This document shows positions 27,054-35,444 of a stretch of 64,000 nucleotides of DNA, piece by piece (within the stretch, counting starts at the first letter, position 1; each line of letters begins with the position of its first letter). A program made the translations under genes and the position numbers. The stretch spans positions 1-64,000 of the forward strand of contig CAYPCW010000001.1 in assembly GCA_964409335.1 (NCBI GenBank), in the 5' to 3' direction. The notes below the pieces were generated by a model, which saw only the letters and a list, made by a program, of their open reading frames with translations, did not search any database and was not told the origin of the DNA. This DNA is from JABMOW01 sp964409335 (GTDB lineage Bacteria > Fidelibacterota > Marinisomatia > SCGC-AAA003-L08 > JACNLC01).

Positions 27054-29069
27054 CTATTCGGTTAATTTTAATATGATGCCGGCGGTTGCAGGCAGAATCA
27101 ATTTATCCCGGGTTTGCCATATTTTATTTCTGTCATGCGCTTCAGTCGTTGAGTAAAGAACCGACCATATGCCGTCCGGGACGAGAAAAGTGGCATCTTT
27201 TTCCATGCTTCCGTTCACGCACACAAATAATGGGGTTTCGAGTGGCGGATGCAAATGGTATCCTAAAGCGTGCTTGTTTTTGGGGAGATCAAAGTCAATG
27301 TCATCCGAATTGCTTCTCCGGAGCGCCGGATACTTTTTCCTGAGTAAAATTAGTGTCCGGTAATCGTCTACCAATGTCCGGTTGATGGTTTTGTGATCCC
27401 AGTTTAGCCAGTTGGTTTCATTATCTTTCTCATAGCTGTTATGGTCGAGTTTGGCGATATAGGGGTCGGCAACGTCTGCATCGGCGATCACTTTGCTTCT
27501 TCCCCACTCCTGGCCTTCTGCAATCATCACGGTTCCCTGAGAAGTGAGCAGAATCAGCGCTGCTAATTTGTGTATGGCTAATTCCATCGGCGTGAGGATG
27601 GCGTTTTCATCAAAGTCTGCAATTACATCATGCTCATTCGCTCTTTTTGTACTGATCCGGATAAAATCGCCGAGCGTAAAATCGTCATGTGCCTCCAGAT
27701 AATTTACTGAATGACTGACGGACAGATATTGTCCCCCGTTTTTTCGAAGCGATCCTGAAATAAATCGCAGAAATGGGTCCCGGAATAGTTCACCCTGCCA
27801 TCGCCCAAAAATAAAACCGAGGTCGCCCATTGGGTTAGACCCTTTTACTCCGTTTCTGAACTGGTCATTCCAGCTTGCCCAACCGTGGTCTGAGAATCCC
27901 GCCGGATTGTATCCGCCACCCCACGGCTCACAGGTGATAAACACATTGGGATTTAATTCAACCGCTTTACTTTTAATGAGATCAATGGTTTGCCAGTCGA
28001 TTAACAACCCTAAATCGAAACGGAATCCATCTATGTGAAATTCGCTCATCCAATACAGGACGCTTTCCAGGATCAACTTCCGGATGTCCTCATTCTCCGT
28101 TTTCAGATCGTTTCCACATCCGCTTACGGAAGTCGGGTTTCCCGTGCTGTCGTGTCTGAAATAATTCGTACGATCAATTTGTTTTAAAGGCTGGTAGTCA
28201 TATTGAGAAGTATGATTATAAACCACATCCAATATCACCGAGATCCCCTCCCGGTGCAATGCCCGGACCATCTCCTTGAATTCTGAAACCTGTTTTCCCC
28301 GGGTTCCTATCCATTTATTATCCCTCATACCGGCATCCGTGGCATACCGGGATTCCGGCGCAAAGTAAAATGACGGCATGTATCCCCAATGATTGCGCTC
28401 GTATGGATTCCAGGTATTCATGATAAATGTGGTGGAATCCATGAAGGGGAGTTCGATATTTCCGAAATCAAATAATGGCAAAAACTCAATGGCATTATAC
28501 CCCATATCTTTGAGATGGGCAATCCCTCCCGCCTGAAATAAATCGATCAGACCGAGATATGTCCCCGGGTATTTAGCGCCTGATGACGGATGAGCGGTCA
28601 TATCCTTCAGATGCGCTTCATAAATGATCAAATCTCTCGGATCATAGTTTACCCAGGTATCCTGTTGCCAGTTAAACTGCGTGTCGAGGACGAGTGATTT
28701 TGCAATGGGGTTATAAACATTCTGTGACGCAACTGCTTTCGAAAACGGATCTGCAACAATGGTTTCTTCACCAAACGCCTGAGTGGATTTATCATAATTA
28801 TAAAATCTGTACCCGTAGTATTTTCCCGTAAGATCGGACGGAATCACAAGGGAATAATGATTTCCTTTTAGGCGGATCATTTCATAGGAAGATCCTGATA
28901 CATCCTCACACCGGTCGAATACAATCAACTCAACGCGATAGGACGCGGGAGCATGAATTTGAAATTGTGTATGACCATCTGTCACGGTTGCGCCCTGAGT
29001 CAATGCAAAGACAGATTGTATGGTGGTTGCCATCATCATCAATAGTGCGGATCCTTTTTTCAGTTTCAT
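27054..29069 (-). CDS. Secreted pullulanase/debranching-type GH13
   Basis: The ATG at 29069 (MKLKKGSALLMMMATTIQSVFA) gives a signal peptide; an ATG at 29117 would overlap the regulator gene and push the signal inward. A CBM48-like domain (TQFQIHAPASYRVELIVFD, about 30-120) leads into the catalytic domain, with LIIYEAHLKDMT as the pullulanase/isoamylase entry motif. Regions: ILDVVYNH, GFRFDLG with nucleophile Asp352, ITCEPWGGG with Glu381, and YLEAHDDFTLGD with Asp462, the last two being characteristic of debranching enzymes. At 671 residues it is close to type I pullulanases. It should hydrolyse alpha-1,6 branches so that the following amylases can finish the polymer. It is the first enzyme gene after the regulator. 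Confidence 0.9.
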   Translation of the reverse strand: MKLKKGSALLMMMATTIQSVFALTQGATVTDGHTQFQIHAPASYRVELIVFDRCEDVSGSSYEMIRLKGNHYSLVIPSDLTGKYYGYRFYNYDKSTQAFGEETIVADPFSKAVASQNVYNPIAKSLVLDTQFNWQQDTWVNYDPRDLIIYEAHLKDMTAHPSSGAKYPGTYLGLIDLFQAGGIAHLKDMGYNAIEFLPLFDFGNIELPFMDSTTFIMNTWNPYERNHWGYMPSFYFAPESRYATDAGMRDNKWIGTRGKQVSEFKEMVRALHREGISVILDVVYNHTSQYDYQPLKQIDRTNYFRHDSTGNPTSVSGCGNDLKTENEDIRKLILESVLYWMSEFHIDGFRFDLGLLIDWQTIDLIKSKAVELNPNVFITCEPWGGGYNPAGFSDHGWASWNDQFRNGVKGSNPMGDLGFIFGRWQGELFRDPFLRFISGSLRKNGGQYLSVSHSVNYLEAHDDFTLGDFIRISTKRANEHDVIADFDENAILTPMELAIHKLAALILLTSQGTVMIAEGQEWGRSKVIADADVADPYIAKLDHNSYEKDNETNWLNWDHKTINRTLVDDYRTLILLRKKYPALRRSNSDDIDFDLPKNKHALGYHLHPPLETPLFVCVNGSMEKDATFLVPDGIWSVLYSTTEAHDRNKIWQTRDKLILPATAGIILKLTE

Positions 29070-29097
29070 GTGATAATACTGGGGTGATCCCGGTAGA

Positions 29098-29895
29098 TTA
29101 GCCGATAAGTTCTTCAAGCCCTTTTGATTCTTCGGGCATAAAATCGGTTGAATAGGGTTCGATATTTACTTTTTGTCGTTGTGAGAACAGGGTCATGTCT
29201 AAAATAATATAATTCAGCGCAATGTTTCGAATAGCGGGATTATCCGTCGAGATAGACCGGTTTTCGGGGGTATTTTCCGCACTACCCAGCAGGATGGTTT
29301 TTTTATCAATGACCATCACAATTTGCCGGTGCCAGATTTTTCTCAGAGTTTCTTCATCAATTCCGTAACTAAAAAGGACACAATCCGGGTCATTTATTTG
29401 GGTAAATGAGAAACAGACGGTTTCAAGTCCCCGTTTAACAGCCTGTTTTAATTGTTTCCGTAACGCATTATACTCTCTGACCCACAGAGAACACAAAATA
29501 GATTTCTCAGCATTATCAATGAGTGATCTGGCCTGATCAATCATCGCGGAGTATCCCTTGATATTCCAGGTATTTTCTTCTATAGTATCCGAAGAATAAT
29601 TTCTGAACATCGATCTCAGTTCGTGTATATTATGCTCAAACTGGCTGGAAAGTTTGATCGCCAGTTGATCCGGCGGTATCGGTTTAAAGCGGACCGGCTT
29701 TGTACCCTCCATGCTGATGATCCCGCTCAGTTCCAGCTTTTGCAGTATGTCATAGATCGCGCTTCTGGGGACACCGGATCTCTGACTGATCTCATATCCC
29801 GTGGAAGGAAATTGTTTGGTTAGCGCAACATACGCTTTTGATTCGTTCTGTGTAAATCCGAATAAACTGAGCTGACGAATTAAATTTGATTCCAT
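29098..29895 (-). CDS. TrmB-family sugar-sensing transcriptional regulator
   Basis: The 265-residue protein begins with a TrmB winged helix (LSLFGFTQNESKAYVAL, residues 8-24; YEISQRSGVPRSAIYDILQKLELSGII, shown here as GVPRSAIYDILQKL, 35-60). A helical linker follows (about 75-100), then a C-terminal sensor domain of the phospholipase-D-like fold seen in TrmB proteins (ARSLIDNAEKSILCSLW). TrmB is best known in archaea as the repressor of maltose/trehalose uptake and amylase genes, released by maltose or maltodextrin. It is first in the locus and has its own promoter with an operator-like palindrome right after the -10, so autoregulation is likely. I infer that it controls the whole glucan locus. 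The inducer is unknown. Confidence 0.9.
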   Translation of the reverse strand: MESNLIRQLSLFGFTQNESKAYVALTKQFPSTGYEISQRSGVPRSAIYDILQKLELSGIISMEGTKPVRFKPIPPDQLAIKLSSQFEHNIHELRSMFRNYSSDTIEENTWNIKGYSAMIDQARSLIDNAEKSILCSLWVREYNALRKQLKQAVKRGLETVCFSFTQINDPDCVLFSYGIDEETLRKIWHRQIVMVIDKKTILLGSAENTPENRSISTDNPAIRNIALNYIILDMTLFSQRQKVNIEPYSTDFMPEESKGLEELIG

Positions 29896-29916
29896 AATCC
29901 TGTTTAATGGTTATTA

Positions 29917-29936
29917 GTAACTCAAAACAGAGTGAA
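29917..29936. promoter_or_regulatory. Operator candidate in front of the TrmB-type regulator
   Basis: GTAACTC (29917-29923), a six-base spacer and the imperfect arm GAGTGAA (29930-29936) match the perfect palindrome at 23782-23801 in spacing and in 12 of 14 arm positions. The element begins at the end of the -10 box and covers the expected transcription start, a position typical for repression. It is 22-41 bases upstream of the regulator ATG. Confidence 0.6.
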
Positions 29937-29964
29937 TAATAATAAGACTTACGGGTTTTGACAA
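29936..29964 (-). promoter_or_regulatory. Sigma-70-like promoter of the regulator and glucan locus
   Basis: On the minus strand, TTGTCA (29959-29964) is separated by exactly 17 bases from TATTAT (29936-29941). Each hexamer differs from the bacterial consensus at one position. It faces the TrmB-type gene and would drive the start of the long locus. Promoter preferences of this lineage are not known, so the match is suggestive. Confidence 0.55.
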
Positions 29965-30050
29965 AATAAAAAGATTACCGACAGACTTTCATAAGGGATG
30001 AATTCCGTTCCGTTTAAAAGGAATAACCTGACACCCGTGCACTCCAACTT

Positions 30051-31073
30051 TTATGTCCAGTTGCCGACACAGGGGGTCCCGCACCGGCTGCAACTGCCAT
30101 GATCCACATCTACGATTTGAACTGTATATCCCGTCCTCCGAATTAATATACTTTTGCAGTGGGGACAGATTGTATCCTGCCCGGATGGTGTATTCACATT
30201 TCCAAGATAAACATAGTTTATACCCGATTGACTGGCAATCCGGTTGGCTATCTGCAGCGTTTGTAGCGGGGTCACCGGTGTATCCATCATTTTATAAGCA
30301 GGATGAAAGGCAGAGAAATGCAAAGGCACATCCGGACCAATTGTGGTGGCGATCCATGTGCATAATTCCCGGAAATCGGATTCTGAATCGTTAATTCCCG
30401 GAATGATCAGATTGGTGATCTCAAGCCAGATATCTGTTTCGTTGGCGATATAATTCAAGGAATCCAAAACCGGTTGGAGGTGCGCGGAACAGAATTTTTG
30501 GTAGAAACGATCGGTTATTCCCTTAAGGTCCACATTGATAGCATCCATATGGGAGAAGAATTCTGCACCGGGTTCCGGATTGATATAACCTGCAGTCACT
30601 GCCACTGTATTTATCCCGAGTTCATGGCAGGCGATGGCAGTATCTATCGCATATTCTAAAAAGATCACTGGATCATTATAGGTAAATGCAACGCTTTTCA
30701 CTCCCATATCCGCAGCAGAACGGGCAATTTTCCGGGGGGATGCATCAACATTCAGGATATCCATTTGCCGGGATTTGCTCATATCCCAATTTTGACAGAA
30801 TTTACACGTGAGATTGCATCCGGCAGTCCCGAAGGATAACACGGATGAACCGGGATAAAAATGGTATAGAGGTTTCTTTTCAATGGGGTCTACCGCAAAT
30901 CCGCTTGACCGGCCATAGGTCGTCAGCATGAGTTTTCCATCGACATTTTTCCTGACAAAACACAACCCCCGCTGCCCCTCACCAAGGATGCAATATCTCG
31001 GACATACATCACATCTGATATGGTGGTTACCCACCGGTGTAAAGAATCTGGAAACCATAATTGAATTATTCAC
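30051..31073 (-). CDS. amrS: AmmeMemoRadiSam system radical SAM enzyme
   Basis: The 340-residue protein has a radical-SAM cluster motif GCNLTCKFC (Cys86, Cys90, Cys93), flanked by an N-terminal Cys set (CDVCPRYC, Cys38) and a C-terminal zinc-ribbon-like part (CPHC...CSRCGTPC). The layout matches the radical SAM member of the AmmeMemoRadiSam trio, related to pyruvate-formate-lyase activases. Its reaction is not known. The next two genes upstream encode the AMMECR1 and MEMO1 partners; it overlaps the AMMECR1 gene by eight bases. The extra Cys groups may bind auxiliary Fe-S clusters or zinc. The family call is firm because all three partners are adjacent. Confidence 0.92.
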   Translation of the reverse strand: MNNSIMVSRFFTPVGNHHIRCDVCPRYCILGEGQRGLCFVRKNVDGKLMLTTYGRSSGFAVDPIEKKPLYHFYPGSSVLSFGTAGCNLTCKFCQNWDMSKSRQMDILNVDASPRKIARSAADMGVKSVAFTYNDPVIFLEYAIDTAIACHELGINTVAVTAGYINPEPGAEFFSHMDAINVDLKGITDRFYQKFCSAHLQPVLDSLNYIANETDIWLEITNLIIPGINDSESDFRELCTWIATTIGPDVPLHFSAFHPAYKMMDTPVTPLQTLQIANRIASQSGINYVYLGNVNTPSGQDTICPHCKSILIRRTGYTVQIVDVDHGSCSRCGTPCVGNWT

Positions 31074-31641
31074 TAAACTCTACCGTAAAATATTTTTGGC
31101 ACCGGATTTTTTTTGACCAGTAGGCAGAAGGGAATCCTGCTTTTTGCTTCAGGTGAGTCACAAATTCCCGGGAATCTTTAACCATATACCAAACAGAGGG
31201 TAAAAATGTACTTTTCCTGAATCCTTCCCGGATCACCAGCCCGTCATGAAAGGGAATCAGTCCGTCGATTAATTGTGCTTCCGAGTTCATATTTATATCT
31301 TTTAACGGTGATAGCACAGAAATTTTAATGATAATCTCATCAACTTCATGTGCGACGACGGGACTGAACCTCGGGTCTCTTGTTGCAGCAACCAATGTAT
31401 TTTCGATCACATCGTCCAGAACGGACTGAACCGGGGCAAGATTCCCGATACACCCACGTAATTCATTCTGTTTTTCCAGCGTGATGAATGTCGCTGCAAT
31501 CCGCGTCATATTTTCATAAGTATTTATCGACGGGGAGTGAAATTTTTCCCCGGTTTTGATCGTATCCAGGACCCTTCGCGCGGTTTTCAGTAAAAAAGAT
31601 TTGTCATTCGGCGACAAGTCTGATGGATGAAGAAACATCAT
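31066..31641 (-). CDS. amrA: AMMECR1-domain protein (AmmeMemoRadiSam protein A)
   Basis: The 191-residue protein carries the AMMECR1 hallmark ELRGCIGNL (about residues 60-68) and the downstream pattern AATRDPRFSPV. AMMECR1 is conserved from archaea to humans, and its biochemical activity is unknown. The invariant LRGCIG suggests a catalytic or substrate-binding Cys. It has no signal peptide or membrane segment. It sits between the MEMO1 gene (67-base gap) and the radical SAM gene (8-base overlap), the canonical cassette order. Either of the first two Met codons could be the start. Confidence 0.92.
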   Translation of the reverse strand: MMFLHPSDLSPNDKSFLLKTARRVLDTIKTGEKFHSPSINTYENMTRIAATFITLEKQNELRGCIGNLAPVQSVLDDVIENTLVAATRDPRFSPVVAHEVDEIIIKISVLSPLKDINMNSEAQLIDGLIPFHDGLVIREGFRKSTFLPSVWYMVKDSREFVTHLKQKAGFPSAYWSKKIRCQKYFTVEFSE

Positions 31642-31708
31642 TCTAGTGTGAAAAAAATAGTATTTTGTATCGATTTGGAATAGTCAACCATGGTCCAATC
31701 CACACCTG

Positions 31709-32530
31709 TCATTCCCGGCTGCTAATCATCCAGGCGCCATACCCAACGACCTGATCGCGATGGCCTGAAGTATCCCCGGAATTCTGTAGCGCCATTCGAT
31801 GGATCACCATTTTATTTTCGGATGCAAATTTTAACGCCCCGCGTAACGCCCATATCCCGCATACGTCATGGTCATCCAATGACCGGTAATCGAATGCTTC
31901 AACTTGTCTCGCAGTTTGAGCATCACGCAGATTTGCCTCGGTGTATGAGAGATAATGGCTCAGATCCGTGCTGATGACGATCAGGGTACCTTCGATTTCG
32001 GACAGTGCTGAAATCAAAAGCGCTACCTCCGAGACTCGGAGATCTCCCACGAGGAAAGGCAACAGACTAAAACCGGAACACACCATCTGTAAAAAGGGTA
32101 ACTGGACCTCAATGCAGTGTTCATCCTGATGAGCGGAGTCGGAGGTAATGATCGAATCCATCCGGGATGTAAGTTGGCACAGGGACTCATTGTCGATCCG
32201 AATCCTGCCCAAAGGCGTTAAAAATGACCGGGATGATGGGATGGCAATTTTATTCAAATATACCCGGTGCGGAGGACCGAGAACCGCAACCCGTGTGAAT
32301 TTATTAACTCCACCCCGAAGTAACGAAAACGCCTTTCCTGCGACGGCTCCCGAATAGGTGTATCCTGCATGGGGGACAATGAGAATTTCTGGCGAACAAT
32401 TCGCAGGAGGTAAATCTGTACCCAGATATCCGTTAATTAATTTTCGGAGTGCGCCCGGATGTGCCGGGTAAAACAGTCCGGCAACTGTTGCTTTTCTTTC
32501 CTTCGCCAATTCAGATTTAATTGTGTTCAT
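31709..32530 (-). CDS. amrB: MEMO1-family protein (AmmeMemoRadiSam protein B)
   Basis: The 273-residue protein has MEMO1 motifs: VPHAGYTYSG with His54, GPPHRVYL with His88, DEHCIEVQLPFLQ and STDLSHYLSY with His192. The NSGDTSG segment near the C-terminus also matches. The three His correspond to the metal ligands of human MEMO1, which has an extradiol-dioxygenase-like fold; copper or iron binding has been reported for the human protein. No pathway is established in bacteria. It is the first gene of the cassette and shares a 171-base divergent region with the symporter gene on the other strand. Confidence 0.92.
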   Translation of the reverse strand: MNTIKSELAKERKATVAGLFYPAHPGALRKLINGYLGTDLPPANCSPEILIVPHAGYTYSGAVAGKAFSLLRGGVNKFTRVAVLGPPHRVYLNKIAIPSSRSFLTPLGRIRIDNESLCQLTSRMDSIITSDSAHQDEHCIEVQLPFLQMVCSGFSLLPFLVGDLRVSEVALLISALSEIEGTLIVISTDLSHYLSYTEANLRDAQTARQVEAFDYRSLDDHDVCGIWALRGALKFASENKMVIHRMALQNSGDTSGHRDQVVGYGAWMISSRE

Positions 32531-32678
32531 GGGTAGATTTCCATTTATTGGTTATAATTACTAAATTGACATCTCCTGTGTAATTCCCATTTAAACGGTT
32601 TATAAAATTAACATTTCCCCGATGTAAATACAACTTTCTGTACTTATAAACATTGGATTTCCCCTTTTTTCATTATCA

Positions 32679-32699
32679 GGGCAAGTCTTAAACTTGTCC
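32679..32699. promoter_or_regulatory. Palindrome/hairpin abutting the symporter start codon
   Basis: GGGCAAGT-CTTAA-ACTTGTCC can form an 8-bp stem (one G-U pair in RNA) with a 5-base loop. It ends two bases before the ATG at 32702, where a ribosome-binding site would lie, and no clear Shine-Dalgarno is visible outside it. It could mask translation initiation or be a DNA operator (the CAAGT...ACTTG core is perfect). Confidence 0.4.
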
Positions 32700-32701
32700 T
32701 C

Positions 32702-33943
32702 ATGAAGAAAATAAAATTACATTGGCAAATATTTATCGCCATGGCACTGGGTATCTTGTTTGCCCTTTTATTCCAGGAAAAGTCCACCGTGGTTTATCCT
32801 CTAGGCGATATTTTTATGAATTTATTGAAAATGGTAATCATCCCGCTGGTATTTACCTCGATCACTTTTGGCGTCGCCGGGTTAGATACGAAAAGTCTGG
32901 GCAGACTGGGTGCAAAGACTCTGGGTTATTATGCTCTCACATCATTCATTGCCATTATTATCGGGTTGACGCTCACCAACTTGATCAAACCCGGTAGTGG
33001 TGTAGATTTAACATCCTCACAACAGAAATTTGATATCTCTCAGTTAAAAACCCCGGATTCCCTGGGTGATATCCTAATGAGGATGATCCCTACTAACCCT
33101 GTTGCTGCCGCTGCGAATGGAGATATCCTGGGGCTTATTTTTTTTTCGATTGCATTGGGATTTGCTATTACGCTGTTATCCGGGAAACCCAGACGGTTTA
33201 TGCTGAACCTGTTCGAATATGGATTTGCAACCATGATGAAACTAACCCAAACCGTGATCAGATTAGCACCGATCGGGGTGTTCGGCCTAATAGCAAAAGC
33301 CGTATCAAGCACCGGGTTTGATCTGTTTAAGGCAGTGGGTTGGTACATGGTCACGATCGCATCCGGGCTGACCCTGCATCTGTTTGTAGTATTGCCGGTT
33401 CTGTTCTATCTGTTCACGCGGATCAACCCGGTTCACCATTTTAAAGCAATGGCAAGCGCGATGGCCATGGCTTTTTCCACCAGTTCATCCGGCGCTACAT
33501 TACCCGTTACGATGGATTGTGTTGAAAATAAAGTCGGGGCTTCCAACAAGGTAACCAGCTTTGTACTGCCCTTAGGAGCCACAATTAATATGGACGGAAC
33601 CGCTCTGTACGAGTGCGCCGGCGCATTGTTTATCTCACAAATAATCGGGTTAGACTTATCTCTGACGATGCAGATTACCATTGTCATCACGGCTTTTCTT
33701 GCATCTGTAGGCGCAGCGGCTATCCCCTCCGCGGGGCTGGTGATGATCTTCATCGTCCTCAATGCCATCGGCCTCGGTGATCGTCCCGAAGTTGCACTTA
33801 TCGTCGGGACGATGTTGTCGGTAGACCGTCCTTTAGATATGTTCAGAACAACCGTAAATGTTTTTAGTGACAGCATTGGCGCAGCCGTGATTGCGAACAG
33901 TGAGGGTGAAACAGGGCTTTATCCCGACAGAGAATCGGAATAA
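32702..33943 (+). CDS. Dicarboxylate/amino acid:cation symporter (DAACS, GltP/DctA type)
   Basis: The 413-residue inner-membrane protein has eight helices and the two re-entrant hairpins of the GltPh fold. Diagnostic segments are HP1 FSTSSSGATLPVT, the helix-7 unwound motif NMDGTALYE, HP2 region ASVGAAAIPSAG, and DMFRTTVNVFSDS in helix 8, where the Asp-x-x-Arg pair binds the substrate amino and side-chain carboxyl groups. It should couple uptake of glutamate, aspartate or a C4-dicarboxylate to Na+ or H+. The retained Arg favours acidic substrates. It is transcribed alone, divergent from the AmmeMemoRadiSam cassette, and convergent with hflX across an inverted repeat. Confidence 0.92.
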   Translation: MKKIKLHWQIFIAMALGILFALLFQEKSTVVYPLGDIFMNLLKMVIIPLVFTSITFGVAGLDTKSLGRLGAKTLGYYALTSFIAIIIGLTLTNLIKPGSGVDLTSSQQKFDISQLKTPDSLGDILMRMIPTNPVAAAANGDILGLIFFSIALGFAITLLSGKPRRFMLNLFEYGFATMMKLTQTVIRLAPIGVFGLIAKAVSSTGFDLFKAVGWYMVTIASGLTLHLFVVLPVLFYLFTRINPVHHFKAMASAMAMAFSTSSSGATLPVTMDCVENKVGASNKVTSFVLPLGATINMDGTALYECAGALFISQIIGLDLSLTMQITIVITAFLASVGAAAIPSAGLVMIFIVLNAIGLGDRPEVALIVGTMLSVDRPLDMFRTTVNVFSDSIGAAVIANSEGETGLYPDRESE

Positions 33944-34009
33944 TCTTTTAACGATATTTTTTAATTTATCGAGGGAATGTGTAAATTAGCCCGGTTGTTC
34001 TTTCAAATA

Positions 34010-34170
34010 TTGAGGACGGAGTTTATCAGAACTTTCAAAATAACTATATGGGTTTTTGCTTCTCAGTTTTTCAAAAGCATGCCTTGTCCTTCGGATTTAA
34101 GGATCCTTGCGATGATTGGACAATTTCCCACACTCTCGAATCCTTAAGGTGTCTGATAACCCGTCCTCAA
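34010..34170. repeat. MITE-like element or long bidirectional terminator with 18-21-bp inverted ends
   Basis: The left end (34010-34030) reads TTGAGGACGG plus AGT plus TTATCAGA counted with one overlap; the right end is the reverse complement, TCTGATAA-C-CCGTCCTCAA (34152-34170). The arms pair over 18 bases with one small insertion. Between them are about 120 bases with further self-pairing (TTGTCC with GGACAA, CCTTAAGG). Eight T residues follow at 34172-34179, which would suit termination of the symporter transcript. The right arm contains the hflX stop codon (34167-34169). Size and ends suit a non-autonomous transposable element, but no clear target duplication is visible. Confidence 0.5.
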
Positions 34171-35444
34171 CTTTTTTTTAGGCTGTTCATTACTGCAAAA
34201 ACAATTGACTTCTTTCCCCGTACTCTTAAAATAATCTCATCATCCGTATCCTTCCGGGACAACACCGTCAGACCAGAGTAGATGCTATCTAAAATAGCGG
34301 TCTGTGAATACCTAATATTGAAAGAATAGGCGATATAATCTTTCGTGATAAATTGCTGAATGGCATTCGTCAGGTTATTCAATTTCAGTTGCCGTAGTGC
34401 AGAAATGAAAATAGCATTCGGATATTTTCTCTGTAATTGTCGAATGGTGGACACATCATTCAACTGATCGATTTTATTGAAAACATAAATAGAATCAATG
34501 GTATCAAGTCTGATGGAATGCAGAACGTCCTCGATAGTTTGAATGTGATGAGCGACCTGCCCGGAGGAAGCATCCACCAGTTTGAGCAACAAATTCGCTT
34601 CTTCCGCTTCTTTGAGTGTGGATTTGAAGGATGCCACAAGATCATGAGGCAGTTTATGGATAAATCCCACCGTGTCACTGATCAGTACCTTTAGCCCGTT
34701 CAGGAATTCCATTTTTCGGGTGGTAGTATCCAGCGTGGCAAATAGTTGATCCTGAATGTACACGTTTGCGCCGGTCAGTGCGTTCATCAGAGTGGATTTA
34801 CCGGCATTGGTATACCCGACCAGTGCAATTCTGAATTCACCTTCCCGGTTTTGTAATTGAACCGATCTCTGCTTATCAATTTTGGTCAATTCGGATTTTA
34901 GCTGGATAATTCGTTTGGTAATCAATCTGCGGTCAATTTCAATCTGTGTTTCACCGGGTCCTCCGCGGGTCCCGACTCCCCCCATCTGTCGTTCAAGGTG
35001 AGTCCACATACGGGTCAGTCTTGGAAGAAGATATTGAAGTTGAGCCAGTTCCACCTGTGTCTTGGCTTCCCGGGTTCTCGCATGTTTGGCGAAAATATCC
35101 AGAATTAGTCCGGTCCTGTCCAGAACTTTAATATCTTCACCTGCTATTTTACGGATATTCTTCAACTGTGTAGGTGAAATTTCATCGTTGAAAATGATGA
35201 GCGTACATGAGAGTTCCAGAGCCTGATTGACAATTTCTTTGACCTTACCAAAACCGATATACGTCGCAGCATCCACATCATTTCGTCGCTGGGTGAAGCA
35301 TCCCACCACTTCAGCGCCGGCGGTATCTGATAATAGTCTCAGTTCATCTAATTCTTCGTTAATTCGCATGACGGTATCATCAGACGGAATCAGGGCGACC
35401 GTAACAGCCAGTTCTCTATTATTGTTTTTTTGCGCCGTATACAT
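34167..35444 (-). CDS. hflX: GTPase HflX
   Basis: The 425-residue protein has the HflX N-terminal domain (FTQRRNDVDAATYIGFGKVKE; here the TYIGFGKVKE part at about 61-70) and the Gly-rich linker GGVGTRGGPGETQIE (155-169). The G domain follows: G1 GYTNAGKST (210-218), G3 DTVGF and G4 NKID. HflX binds stalled 50S or 70S ribosomes and splits them under stress. A roughly 60-residue C-terminal domain ends the protein. The ATG overlaps the BatA-like gene by 26 bases, so translation is probably coupled. Its last codons run into the right arm of the inverted repeat at 34010-34170. Confidence 0.95.
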   Translation of the reverse strand: MYTAQKNNNRELAVTVALIPSDDTVMRINEELDELRLLSDTAGAEVVGCFTQRRNDVDAATYIGFGKVKEIVNQALELSCTLIIFNDEISPTQLKNIRKIAGEDIKVLDRTGLILDIFAKHARTREAKTQVELAQLQYLLPRLTRMWTHLERQMGGVGTRGGPGETQIEIDRRLITKRIIQLKSELTKIDKQRSVQLQNREGEFRIALVGYTNAGKSTLMNALTGANVYIQDQLFATLDTTTRKMEFLNGLKVLISDTVGFIHKLPHDLVASFKSTLKEAEEANLLLKLVDASSGQVAHHIQTIEDVLHSIRLDTIDSIYVFNKIDQLNDVSTIRQLQRKYPNAIFISALRQLKLNNLTNAIQQFITKDYIAYSFNIRYSQTAILDSIYSGLTVLSRKDTDDEIILRVRGKKSIVFAVMNSLKKS

